Positions 24,148 to 35,880 of a stretch of DNA of 64,000 bases are shown piece after piece (the first letter of the stretch is position 1; each line of letters begins with the position of its first letter). The notes beneath the pieces were generated by a model. The model saw only the letters and a program-made list of their open reading frames with translations. It searched no databases and was not told the origin of the DNA. Position numbers and translations under genes: made by a program. The DNA comes from Carallia brachiata (lineage: Eukaryota > Streptophyta > Magnoliopsida > Malpighiales > Rhizophoraceae): the NCBI GenBank assembly GCA_021464245.1, contig JADCRB010000057.1, forward strand, positions 790,448 to 854,447. Reading direction: 5' to 3'.

Positions 24148-25393
24148 TGTGTATATATATATAGACCACTAGAATCATTTTAAGGTTGAATATTTCGAGT
24201 TTGAATCTCAATTATAACCAATTAATAGGAAAAACAAGCATAGCTTACTTTTATCTTTTTTTTTTTTAAAGCAAATAACTTACTATTAATCTTAAAAATT
24301 TCAAATTTTAATTCTGATAAAGACATATAAAATTTATAAAAATAAAAAGAACTATTCTATTATATAGTAGCTAGTAACACATATTTGGTGGGTAAATTTT
24401 AGGTCTATGACTTTTTGTTGATCCACAAACAGAATAAAGTTAATGGTCAACAACTCAAATATTATTTGCATTCAAAAGAAAACCACAAGGTCTAGTAACA
24501 AGTTATTTGAAATTTTAATTTTAAGTTTAGGGTTCAAATACTAATTCTCACAAACATTTAAAAAAAAAATAAAGCTTAATAATTTGCAAACTTCTTGAGC
24601 ACAAAAAATGAGTATCATGGAGATATTAATTATCATTCTCACGAGTTCTGATTAGAGGTCATCTTCCATAAAAAGGATTTATGACTCCAGCAATTATGGT
24701 GCTAAGTGAGTTTTCCTACACTCAACTACACCGTATTTTGAATCTAATAGTGCGTTAACCATGAGTTTTGTTTATAATTTCTTTGAAATTAGTGGAAATC
24801 GTGGAAGAAATTCGAACTATGGCCAATAAAGACAGATACGCAGACGAAACACCAAATTTCTGCCTCAATCGACATATGTATTTTTACCCAATAAAATCAG
24901 CATAGAACAACTTTTTACAAACTCAAGCTTGAGAACAAAAAAATGTATCCAAACCTTGTTGCTCTGTCTATATTGGAAGCAGTACAATTTGACTATAATC
25001 GAAATCTTCACCTTCGAAGACAGCTGGCGACCAATGGACATTCTTGCATCAATTGAGAAGCGCGGGTATGAGAAATAATCGGGGACAAAAAAAAGAAAAT
25101 AATAAATCATTGGTAAAAAATGCCCAGCACTTTCCCACTGAGAAGAATAATGATATTCTTTAAGATAGCTCCACTAACTTGTGAGAAAATTTTTTTAATC
25201 TATTGGATAAAATAAAAACATTAAAAAAAAGTTTCTTGGTCTAAATCAATTTTCTTCCTTATTCTTTCTGATTATCTGACTAATTTATACGAATAAATTG
25301 TTAATGGATACAAAAAATTTAATTTGAAAAAAATTTAACAATCTGGCATATTTTCAATTGTTTCTGCTAAAATATTTCCTCATGTCTTAGGAG
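24148..25393. other. Intergenic AT-rich DNA
   Basis: (TA)n just after the Helitron end. A minus-strand 81-codon frame at 24865-25110 has no recognisable domain. Nothing else seen. Confidence 0.5.
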
Positions 25394-25564
25394 ACTGAGT
25401 AATATTCTTTTTTTTTTTTTTAACTTTCTTAAATTTAAACCAACTGGTTGGGAAGAGGAGGACAGTTGGGAAGGTTAAAAGTTCGAACTTTCGATCTCAT
25501 ACTTACTGATATACTGTTAATACTGTTTGAGTTAAAAATTCACGATAACTGAGTAATATTCTTT
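25394..25564 (-). mobile_element. Short retroposon (SINE-like or truncated LINE) with 17-bp target duplication
   Basis: ACTGAGTAATATTCTTT is repeated identically at 25394-25410 and 25548-25564. The 137-bp insert (25411-25547) has a T-run at its left end, that is a poly(A) tail on the minus strand. Its middle carries AAAGTTCGAACTTT, a palindrome resembling a pol III B box core. It has no coding capacity. Direction and tail length fit retroposition by a LINE. Confidence 0.8.
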
Positions 25565-25868
25565 GAATATGCTAAATTACTAAAGATATCTTTTGCGAAT
25601 AAGCTCTCTATTGCTTCTTTTTTTAAAAAAAAAAAATTTCTAGAAAAAGCAGACGCAAAGATTTTTTTTTTCTTTTTTCATTTTCTTCTTGCAATTTGAA
25701 TTTGATAATCAAGACAATGAATGCAATTTACATGTAGGACATATTAATCAACCGTTCTAATTTTGAAGAAATTTTCCATTCATTTTTTTCGACAAGTTGT
25801 AATCTTTACTATTTTTGCACTGTTAATCGGATAAATTCACAACATCAATCACTCATCTCAACATTTAT

Positions 25869-26103
25869 ACTTTGTTTAGTTTGATAAAAAGTGGTAAAAA
25901 AAGAAAAAGAATAAAAAATAGTACAATAATAATGATATTATGATCAATAAAAAATAATGATTAAAAAATTGTGAGAAAGAAAATAAATAATAATATGTGA
26001 GAAAAAAATAAAAATTAATTATTTAAATTGATAAAAAATAAATAAAAAATATTTTCCTTTTCATTTCATTTCCTTTTCTGTCTTCTGCTTTACCAAACAA
26101 AGT
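25869..26103. mobile_element. Small MITE with ACTTTGTTTRGT ends
   Basis: The left end ACTTTGTTTAGT and the inverted right end ACTTTGTTTGGT enclose 235 bp of AT-rich DNA whose halves are roughly self-complementary (GAAAAGAATAAAAAAT against ATTTTCCTTTTC). The flanks allow a TAT target duplication. A related sequence lies in reverse orientation in the kinase relic's intron 1 (47521-47770). Confidence 0.5.
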
Positions 26104-28210
26104 TATAGATTTTTATCTTTTATTACCAATTTACAGCGAATGATTTATAGTAGACACTCTAGTAAATTTTTTCATCTCTTTTTTTTCTCATATCTTCTCT
26201 AAAGAGAAAATTTTATTTAGATTTATTTTCTAACTTTTTTTTCTTTGGTAAAACAAAAAAAAGTCCCGTGGGCAAACATAATGTGGGCATACATAAAGAA
26301 GTTGTGTATAGTTTGGCGGGAGGGGGTAAACTCTCGTCTAAGTGATAGGAGACACACCCCTCATCACTTGAGCTACTATTTAATTTGAATTTTTTTTTTC
26401 TGTCCCATCTTTTTGTCAAAATAGTTTGGTTACCTAAATACTTAGACCAAAAGAGTTTCAGAACCTGACTAGAGATCCTTTGAAAATATGTGGCTACGTT
26501 AAGAGCCTCTTCTTCCCCCTTTCTCCACTCCTCATTGATTCGGAGTGGCTGGCCGATTGTCGATTTGAGCCAGCTACTTTTTTGCCTTCTCAAAACCAAA
26601 CATAACGTAAACCAAGTTTACGACTATCGACAACGAATTCGCCTTGGTTACTAACCAGTTAGCTCTGCCTTTTAACCGCACTAGAAAAAAAGTCCCTGTC
26701 TCGGGAACAAAAGTGCACACCTGGGCCGACTCTTAATGCGCAGAGACTCAAACTTAAATTAGCTTAATCGTAGGACGGGATTCATAAGAATTTTTAGGAG
26801 CAAATTTTGTTATAATATTTTTTGTAAGTCAATTTTTTTATTATATTTATCATAATTAATAAATTTAAAATTAATTTAATAAATAAAGATACATTTAAAA
26901 AATACAATGTGTACTAAAAATTTTATTCTTATTTATAATCAGGACTGAGGGCAATGGGAGTCAAATCTAGAGTCTAGATTCTAGACATGGCAGGGGGGCA
27001 ACAATGAGTAGGCCACAGCTATTAATCCTATTGCATTAAAACAAGAGTTTCATTATATTTTAAGATAAAAAGTTATTTAAAATATTATTTGAATATATTA
27101 TTTATATTTAATTTATAATTATTTAAATTTTAAATGTAATTAAAATAAAAAAATTATTATCATTTTTTTATATATAAAATCTAACTGATTATATATTAAA
27201 TATAAATAATTACATTTGTACATTATTTTAAATAATTTTTTTAAATAAAATTTTTCCATAAAATAATACAGAGAGACAATTGCTCTTGGTCCTTACTTGC
27301 ATCTGCCCATGTTTCGTCGTAAATGCCATTGGACAATTGACATGTTAACAAGGCCGAGACACAGTCTAATCTTTATTTAATCATAAATTAAGAAATGATA
27401 GGTGAACGGAACGAGAAAGAACGGTTAATTTTGAAGTTAGTTGTAATGCACATAAGTCATATATATGTTGTATATAAATCTTATTTATAAATTTTATGAA
27501 TTTTTATATATTTTATTTTTATATAATTTATAACATATAAAATTATTAAATATAATATATAGGCAAAATTACAAAAAATATGCGACAAAAATTAACTCTG
27601 TCTCACTTTGCGACTCCCATTCTCTTATCCGTGTAAGAGCTCTCTATTAAATTTTCAACTATGTTGCAAACTATGATGCTATGTACAGGACAAACTATCC
27701 ACGTCGTTTGTGATTTGCAAAACAATTTTGGAACGAGAAAAATACACAGACGCATATTTTTGTGGATGTAAAAATACACAAAATAATTTTATATTACTTA
27801 CAAAATATTTTATGTTATACCAATTATTATTTTGTACAATATAAATAAGATATTTATGATGTTGTATTATTTTATAATATATCTGTTAAATATTATATAA
27901 AAATTATTTATGTACTATAAAGAAAGTTGAACGAGGGTATAACAAGTGATTCCCAACTTCGACCCACATATGTGATAACTTATATACTAATTATGCATAT
28001 TTTTTTATAATAAAAAAATTATTCATGTACTATAAAATATTTCTATATTATATTTTATATGTAGTATAAAAATATTTAACCTCTATTTGCATTTATGAGA
28101 TTGTGTCTCTAAAAAATTTTCTTTTTTGAGCAGGTTACAAGGTACCTTTAACAACGGCCGGATTTTTTTTTTTTTTTTGGCCTTTCAATGTATGATGTAG
28201 GTATCTGTTA
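26104..28210. other. Intergenic AT-rich DNA
   Basis: A 128-codon minus-strand frame (26213-26599) is Lys/Ser-rich with no recognised domain and is probably chance or old transposon DNA. The rest is AT-rich without identifiable structure. Confidence 0.5.
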
Positions 28211-29453
28211 GGAATAAGCTCCAAATAAGGCCTACAGTTTTTTTTTTTTTTTTAATCCGGACATATATAGTTTTGTATTGTCAATATAGTCCTATACCTT
28301 TAATATTTCTTTTAATCAAGGATAATTTAAGATGAAATTTGGTCAAAATGTTAAGTTTGAGCTTGACCAAAGAGAGAATTCCTAAATTTGGTCAAAATGT
28401 TAAGTTTGAGCTTGACCAAAGAGAGAATTCCTAAAAGAATCTTAAACATCAAGCTGATTTTGGTATTTCTGCTTCTCTTAATTCCTTCAGCCCAGTGAGC
28501 GTAATTTCTATTTGGTATTTTGAGATAAATTGAGACTTAGGGGTTTAAAGATGGATAAATTATTTGGTTTTTTTTTTTTTAATCTATTTGACAGCTCATC
28601 AGGCCATGAGTCACATTATGGGAGTAAATCTCTTTTCTTGGTCTGAGATCGCCAAATATTCAGTCTAATGGGTTGACTAATCTGAATTGACTCAAACAAG
28701 ACTCAAATGAGCGGTAAAAGTCTTCCAGCAAGTATTTAACATCACTACATTCTAAAAAATTTAAATTTAAAATCTATAATTAAACAGTGACAGACTCTTA
28801 CAATCTACATCAACACTTATTGGACACCATCTCTTTTCTAGTAGAGTATAAACTCTAATTATAGGGTATCCTAAGGGACGTTGCTTGGTTTTTTTGTAAG
28901 CCAGGTTTGAAGTTTCGGCCCTAAACTGGCCAGCAAACCACCCGTGGCCTTTCGGCGCAACTTGATCAAGGCTCAAATCACCAAGTTTGAGCCCATCATC
29001 AAGACCAACCGCGTCGATTAGGATGAGCTCGGGTCCGGGTTACGCAAGAGCGCACCCTTATTGTGCAAGGCCGAAACCTCCACAGCTCAATGCCATCAAC
29101 CATGTATTTGGCTTCCAATTGAAAATGCATCCAATTGCAAACGAAAACAAAGGGATTTTGAGCATGAAAATTTCAGATTTCAGTAGTGGGATTGATTGGA
29201 TTTAGTATCTAGTTTCTTATACCGTATTTAGGGAAAAATAAAATACGTTTATTATGTCTATTTCAATTTCTTTAGGAATATTAAGCTTTGGTTAAAGTCA
29301 AACTTCACGTTTTTGACTAAATTCTATCCTAAATTATCCTTGATTGAAAAAAACATTAAAGCTACAGGATTGTATTGATAGAATAAAACGCTACAGCCCC
29401 AAACTGAAAAAAATCTTGAAACCTTTAGGCCTTATTTAATGGGGCTTATATCC
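28211..29453. mobile_element. MULE-like element with about 200-bp terminal inverted repeats
   Basis: The left arm (28211-28440) and the inverted right arm (29453 back to about 29215) align through GGAATAAGCTCCA / GGATATAAGCCCC, AAATAAGGCCTA, AATCAAGGATAATTTA, TTGGTCAAAA and ATTCCTAAA. Long arms of this kind are typical of Mutator-like elements. The 9-bp flanks are similar but not identical (TATCTGTTA, GTGTTTGTT or TGTTTGTTA). The interior (about 28850-29200) is GC-richer than its surroundings and could be captured gene sequence. No transposase seen. Confidence 0.6.
28335..28432. repeat. 49-bp tandem duplication inside the left TIR of the MULE-like element
   Basis: AAATTTGGTCAAAATGTTAA... through GAGAGAATTCCT is repeated exactly, starting at 28335 and again at 28384. 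The right arm has one copy only, so the duplication came after the element formed. Confidence 0.9.
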
Positions 29454-30822
29454 GTGTTTGTTAACTTGCATACCCTTTAATTCACCAAAGTATTCATTTT
29501 TCCTTTGACTACACATAATTAACTTTTAAAGCGGACCTTAAATTTTAGTGAGTGTCTGGCTAACTTTTTAAGGGTGCATTTTCCTTTTGATTTTAAAAAG
29601 TAAGGGGAGAGTATTTGATAAATTATTTGTAAGTGCTGCTAATTATTAAAAAAAAAATCTACAATCAGTAATTAATAAAAAAAGTAAGTTGGAATTACTT
29701 TTTGCATCAATCAACTACTTAATCGCAAAGGACCCAAAGAAGAATGAAAAAGAGAAAAAGAAAGATCGAAAGAAACATGGTATGTGAGCAATTAAGTACT
29801 TTCCTCACTTGCCTTACAAAATCCCCATTTTAAAAGAATATATATTTGAAGGTAAAATGGATATAATTTCGTCCTTAAATTTGAAACTATTTCTGCTCTG
29901 CTACAAGATAAAGGGGTACAATTAATAAACTTCACTTTTAACTTTTCTTCTTTTATATCTTATACCATAAAAATGGTTTTCACTTTTTTCTTGGTTCAGT
30001 TGAATTAGAAAAATGAGAAAGAAATAATTATAAATAAGATTTTTTATTCAAACTCCATACATTATCTCAAGGAATCACTTCACTGATCACAAGGAATAGC
30101 TTTTACTTTAACTAATAAATTCACATTTCTTTTATGAATAACATTGTTAGACGCACTGGTCATCAGCTTAAAAAAAAAAAAAAAAGTCGCAAATGAAGCA
30201 ACACCTAGCCAACCAACAAGTGTCATATCACCTTAAAAACTAGCTAACTAATAAATGATCACAGTTACATTCCTCAAGTAAAATATCTTGATTTTTATCT
30301 CAAAACAAACCGCGATTTTTATTTTTAAAATGAATATTGATATTTTTAAAATATAAAAATAACAAGTATTTCAAAATATCAATTTTCATTTCAAAAATAA
30401 CAGTTTCAGTTTCAATCAAGACAAAATTTGACATACAATAATCGGGACACTAACTTTTTTTCTTAATAAATTTGCTTCAAGTCATTTGCAATATACTCAT
30501 ACGCACATAAATCACCAATTCACAATGTAGGGTGTTTTAAGATCAATTTTTTGACCAAGAGGAAATCGTTGCATTAATTTTTTTTTGACAAAGAAAATCG
30601 TTGCATTAAATTTCTGAGATTAATTGAATGCCACATTTTACATTTACAGTTCAAAATACTACTTCCACACTCTACGGTTACTTCATGTTCTCAAACGTAA
30701 AAAAGAACACTATATTTTTTTTATTACAAGAGAGACTGAATGACTGAAAAATACTACCGATCGCCGAGTTAATTCCACGCCGGCCCACAACCCGCAGGCA
30801 GCAGTCCATGCCATTCGAGGAA
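29454..30822. other. Intergenic AT-rich DNA
   Basis: No gene recognised. It contains one poly(A)-type micro-insertion (30563-30609). Confidence 0.5.
30563..30609 (-). mobile_element. Micro-retroposon C with 15-bp target duplication
   Basis: AAATCGTTGCATTAA is repeated at 30563-30577 and 30595-30609. The 17-bp insert is T9 then GACAAAGA, that is CTTTGTC-A9 on the minus strand, the same GTC-poly(A) junction seen at 2918 and 36706. Confidence 0.75.
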
Positions 30823-31330
30823 TATAAATATTAGAAGGATATTCCCCCAAAAACTGGCATCACAAAGATTAAAAATCTGGGGGAAAATTTTAATTTAGGT
30901 GGAGTAAATGGTCCCACAATTACGCACATGAAGAACCGGACACGTGTCATCAACCCAAAGCGTAGGCCACTTTGCTTTGCTTTGCTTTGCCCCAACTGGG
31001 AACATGGGGACCACCGAGGACAAAAAGGTGCGGTCCGTGCGGAGCAGCACGCGGCCCGCCTTGGAAACAATGCTTCCAACTTTCGTAGAGTGGGCCCCAC
31101 TTGCCCATTGGGTCCCGCGCCGGCATCACATGACAAAGCCCATTGGGTGAGTCGTGTTGACCCACCCACAACACAAAAACAAAAAATTAAAGTGTGGACC
31201 CCAGCACCCACCTCCGCCTAATCTCCGACCCCACTTTACACGTGCAACCCTCCCCACGCCAGCACGTGCTCTCCAGCCCCTGCGCCGAGCTCCGGCTCCA
31301 GACAGAACGACGTCGTTTTTTGTTTCATTT
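30823..31330. promoter_or_regulatory. GC-rich promoter-like island 3' of the TCP gene
   Basis: Within about 500 bp there are ACGT-core palindromes (GACACGTGTC near 30939-30948, AGCACGTGCT 31261-31270, AACGACGTCGTT 31306-31317), a further ACACGTGC near 31239, and a back-to-back class I TCP site GTGGGCCCCAC (31090-31100). A TATA-like AATATAAATATT lies at about 30824. Read on the minus strand this order resembles a promoter, but no gene follows to the left. It may be an orphan or antisense promoter, or unusual TCP 3' sequence. Confidence 0.4.
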
Positions 31331-31388
31331 TTGGAAGAGCGAGCCATGAACTGAAGCTCCTGTTTGTTGTTCTCTCCACGAAAAGTCT

Positions 31389-32446
31389 CTAAGAACCTGC
31401 GTTGTTAGTGCCGGTAGCCGTCGAGCTGCTGCTAGTTTCGGTACCCGAAATCGGCGACAAAAACGACGTAGCTTTGGCCGGCTTAGACCCCGAAACGGCC
31501 ATGCTCCCCGCGTTTTGAATTGTCGATACGAAAGTCGATATAGGCCGCGGCCCCACCGCCGGCACGTTGATTAGCGGAGGCGGCGCCGCCGTAGCCGGGA
31601 AAGTGAATATCTGATGCTGGTGGTGGCTTAATGGTCCAGCTGGAATGGTGGACCCCCACGGGCTGTGGGACCACGAGGAAGGCGCCTGGAACGACCGCGT
31701 TTGATGGTATTGCAAACACCGGAACTAATCCTGCGCGGCACTGCCACGGCTGCCGCTGCTGCTGCTTGTTGTGCTGCCAGTGGCAGTTGCGTAATTTGCG
31801 TTGTCATCGGAGCTAGCGGCGCCGAGACCGAAACGGCGGCGGCGGTGGCTGTGGCTTCGGTTATGTCTATGTACTCGCTGTTCGCGGGGCGTTTGCGCTT
31901 CTTTTTGTCGCCGTGTACGGTGGTGGTCGCGGAGGCGGTCGTTATGGTAGTGGGTATTTTCAGGGTTCCGTTCACTGACATGGCGATTGCCGGTACGGTT
32001 CCCGTTCCGGTGGCAGCAATGATCGCCGGCTCCGCGTGCTCAAGCAGCCACCTTATCGTCTCACCATCCGATTTGTGCCCCAACTCCCTCGTTAGCTGAA
32101 AGATCCTGGCGGCACAAGTGGCGGGCATTCGGATCCTCCTCCCTCTGCCTTCCACCTTCGTATGCCGGTCCTTCGTGGACCCTCTCTTCGGCGGCGCCAC
32201 CGTCAACGGCATCGGAATTCCGGAAGGCACGTGGACTGCTAGCGGCAGCGGCATCACCCCATAACTCTGCTCCGCAGGTCTCTCCGCCTTCTCCTCCTCC
32301 GCTGTCTCCGGTTCATTCTTTGGTGCAATTACAGCCAGTTCAGGCGCCGGCGAGGTGGTTGCGTCGGCTCCGCTGCTGAGTCGGAGATCAACAACGGTTC
32401 TTACATCATCCTCTTCTTCAACTTCTTGTTTCTTGCTCGTCGCCAT
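31389..32446 (-). CDS. TCP9: Class I TCP transcription factor (TCP9/TCP19 type)
   Basis: Nuclear DNA-binding regulator of cell growth and proliferation. A single exon starts at 32446 ([12 protein letters not shown]). An acidic Pro-rich N-terminus precedes the TCP domain (residues about 87-145), with basic region [19 protein letters not shown] and helices around [19 protein letters not shown] and [17 protein letters not shown]. The class I signature [17 protein letters not shown] follows, then [15 protein letters not shown], typical of the TCP9 group. The frame then breaks twice. After VAVP it must shift to read [18 protein letters not shown] (GCCGCGCAGGATTA is two G short of the conserved reading). 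At the GTGGGGGTCC run it shifts again to read [24 protein letters not shown] and a stop at 31389-31391. Both breaks lie at G runs, so base-calling error is likely. Class I TCP proteins bind GTGGGNCC, found at 31090, 33308 and 35991-36190. Confidence 0.88.
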
Positions 32447-33820
32447 CTTTAAAACTAGAAAAGAAGTTTAATTAACAAAACCCCAGAAACAAAAATATTC
32501 ATCAAAAGAAAAATAAACCCCCAGAAAGAATTAGAGATAAAAATTGAAGCATACAAATCACTTGCTCTCAATGCGGTTCAGCACTAGAATAACAGGTTCT
32601 ATGGTCGGGCGAAGTCCTTAGATATAGGAGGTGAGGAGATTCGGAATAAAATTACTTGAACACGCAAAAACACAATTAATTAAATGGTACGTAAAAATGT
32701 ATAATTAATTATATAATATTTAATAATTTATTTATTTTTTTAAATTAATTATATATTTTGTAACTTAATAATTTTGATTACTGAAATATAGTTTTTTTTA
32801 TTATTTATTATTATTGTTGTTTAATACGTGAGGCTACAAAATTGAGATTCAACATGGTTTTCACACATTTATGAAGAGGGCTTAATTAGCATTGAAATTA
32901 TTTCTAAAATTGAAGATATAGAATCGAGTTCTTTTAAGTCCTATGGTGTGGTCGCAACTTGCATACCATTCATTAATGCCGTTTAGTTGGGTTGGGAAGT
33001 CCCACTTAACTCTAATAATATTCTGATTATTAATATATTTTTATAAATTGAGTTGAATGAGGTAAAATAAAATGAACACTTTGATTCTGATTCACATAAC
33101 TGATAATTGATATATTTATAATAAATTTATTTGATAAAAAAACAAACTAATAAAAAAAAATTAGTTGAAGGGACGCCCACTCAACGGCTGATTGAATTAT
33201 ATTGAAGTGGAGTGGAGGCCTAAAATATTGTTAGGTTAAAGAGAAATTGATTAACGGTTAATCGGCCAAACACAAAATGTGAGGGGCTGACGGGATGATG
33301 ACACGTGGTGGGTCCCTGTTCCACAGATGATGTTGTTATTATCTGTTCGGTAGGGTCAATGGAGGGGAGGACCGTGTGTTGAATCATGAATGGTGATGCC
33401 ACCAAATAAACCAAATTAAATCCCTCAAAAGAAAATCAAAATTAAACCAAAAGAGGAAAAAAATTGTTTTGTGGGTATTTTTGCTTCGCTTTTGACTAAT
33501 GGTGATTTTTGAAAGCCATGTAAAACACTATTAGTGCCATCATTATACTTACCTTACTGATATAAAGCTAAACCATTAAAAAAAACTTTTTAAGTGATTC
33601 AATGCATTATCGAGGCAATCAAACTCAAATAATTATCATAAATGTTATAAATTGACATCGGCCAAAAAAATGAAAAATTACCAAAATATTATAAATTAAT
33701 AATTATATGTATTTCATTTCATTGCTTTTAATATGCATCTAATCGCATAAAATATTTTGAATAGACAACTAATTTTTTTTTTTTTGATTCGTCGTTAGCT
33801 AGCAACACTCTTATTTATAG
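32447..33820. other. Upstream region of the TCP gene
   Basis: Leader and promoter on the minus strand; a weak TATA-like CCTATATCTA lies near 32620. AT-rich DNA follows. A composite G-box/TCP site lies at 33302-33315. No other gene seen. Confidence 0.5.
33302..33315. promoter_or_regulatory. Overlapping G-box and class I TCP site
   Basis: CACGTGGTGGGTCC combines a G-box core CACGTG with a perfect GTGGGTCC (class I TCP consensus GTGGGNCC). It lies about 860 bp upstream of the TCP ATG. Confidence 0.5.
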
Positions 33821-34345
33821 TAAGGTTGTCAGAATCAGACCGATTATCGAACCGAAAACATTAGTGGGTCAAGATTCAACCGGTTCAACCGGTCGAACCG
33901 GTATTTGAACCAGTATTTATTAATAATATATATATTTATAAAAATAATTTAAAAGAATAATACTTATACATAATTATTAAATATTACTCTTTTTATTTTT
34001 AAGGATTAAATTGAAAGTTTTCATAAATTTATGACCAAATTAAAAGTTTTGATAAATTTAGGACTAAATTAAAAATTTTAATTAAATTTAAAACTCAAAA
34101 TATAATTTAAATAAACATTGGGATCAAATTATAATTTATAAAACTTTTATACCGGTTTGAACCGGTTGAACCGGTCTGATTTTTTATCAGTTTTCACCGG
34201 TTTTGACCGATTTTTGACAGGTTCAGACCGATTTTGACCAGTCCGAATTAAGGAGCAATAGTAACCATGAACCGACCCGAACTTTTGGTTGATTACCGAT
34301 TAAATCGGTTGGACCGGTCGGTCCGAGCCGATTTTAACAACATTG
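33821..34345. mobile_element. Non-autonomous hAT element (525 bp)
   Basis: A perfect 8-bp duplication ATTTATAG flanks it (33813-33820 and 34346-34353). The ends are TAAGGTTGTCAGAATC and, inverted, CAATGTTGTTAAAATC. The subterminal regions carry repeated CCGGTTCAACCGGT-like motifs, common in hAT MITEs. No coding capacity. Confidence 0.85.
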
Positions 34346-34370
34346 ATTTATAGACACAAATAGAATTAAA

Positions 34371-34427
34371 ACGCGTGTTCTTTTTTTGCTTTAAAACGCG
34401 TTTTAAAACATGTGTTCTAAAACGCGC
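34371..34427. promoter_or_regulatory. Cluster of CGCG boxes
   Basis: AAAACGCGTGTTCT, TTAAAACGCGTTTT and CTAAAACGCGCGTTCT occur within 70 bp just outside the hAT element, giving ACGCGT at 34371 and 34396 and ACGCGC at 34422. CGCG boxes are targets of calmodulin-binding CAMTA factors. No adjacent gene was found, so a role is uncertain. Confidence 0.3.
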
Positions 34428-35880
34428 GTTCTTACCATAAAAGAAGGTATGCATTCTCGTAACTAACACGATCCCTTGTGGAAACATATTAATCATGGAT
34501 ATATTCGTGGCCAATATGAGAACGTACGAGCTTATTTTTGTTCGGATATCCTAAGAGAGCAGTATATGTGAGCACATAATTATATAAATTATTAAATAAT
34601 TAAATTTTAAAAAAATAAATAAATTATTAAATAATATTAAATAAATTACATATTTATTTGTGTCCTGTTAAAAGTGAGTTATGATGTGACACCTTTTTGG
34701 TTTTCTTGCTTGGTTTAATTATATGCTAGTCTTGATTAGCTATTATAGCTGAACAAAAGTTTACCCAGAAAATATTGTGGACTATATCATTGACAGTAAG
34801 GGCATCTTGATGAATTTGAGCCGGTTCAAAATTTGAATAGCCTGTAATTTTGGTATTAAACAGCGAGGAGCACTGTGCTATGGTTTTGAAAGGATTATTG
34901 TATTTGGATCATAAAATAAACAATAATGGTTTTTTTTTTTTGAATGAAGAAGATCATTTTTCAATTATGGAAATTTTTACCTTTTTTTTTATTTTATATA
35001 TAATTGGTTATAATCTACTTGGAAAGGATACTAAAGTTTATCCTGCTCTTTTTTAAAATCTAAGATTTTCAATTTTCTATTTGTATGAAGGAAAAGCTTA
35101 AGAAAGAAAATGCATTAGAATTTTTTTTTTTTGTTTTTCTTTTTCGAACAAGCATGTGAGCAAGAAAGAGATGAAAATAGTGTTAAAAAATTTGCTAAGA
35201 GATTCACTTGAAACTATCAGGTGAAAAAGTTGAAATGAATGAATTATTTTATTATCAATTTATTAATTTTTCTCTAAGTGATATACCTCGTAAAAAAATT
35301 AAACTTTATTTTCTAATCTAGGCATATTATTAGTAATTGTATACATATGATATATGCAAATTCACTCTAAGATTCCTTTGCACGGTCAAAAGAAATTAAA
35401 TTTTCCTAGTTTTTGGGAATGAGAATTATGCTCTCATGCATGGTTAAGCAGCTGGACAGGTACATTTGATGTGAGAGTATAGGAGTAATTCAGTGTATTT
35501 CTAATTTTCTATGTATTTTACCTACATTCAAATCTTTTTTCTGCATTTCTCCTAGTAATAATACATAGTGGTGAGTTGAAATATAATGTTAAATTTTAAA
35601 TTTAATAATTATTGTAATTGAGTATAGACAATACTCGTTCAGAACCATTATTTTTCGTGTAGTGATTCCGACTTATGGAAGAAATTTAATCAAAAGGACA
35701 GAAAGCTTGTAAGAATTATAACTAATATTCTTGGACCCTTTTTGTTTACAAAAGAACACGAATAAATGAACATTTTGCTTTCTCGCTACGAAATTAAATC
35801 CCCTGTATAAATGAACATTTTCCCTCATTGTTTAATGTTAACGTCGCATTCGCCTTACACATAGAGTCAGATTGCCTTTG
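34428..35880. other. Intergenic AT-rich DNA
   Basis: No gene or repeat structure recognised. Confidence 0.5.

Noticed and set aside
26213..26599. 128-codon minus-strand frame as a gene
   Set aside because: Low-complexity Lys/Ser-rich translation with no domain and no neighbouring exons.
30831..31354. Several overlapping frames on both strands next to TCP
   Set aside because: GC-rich DNA gives open frames in many phases at once; the content is promoter-like motifs, not protein motifs.
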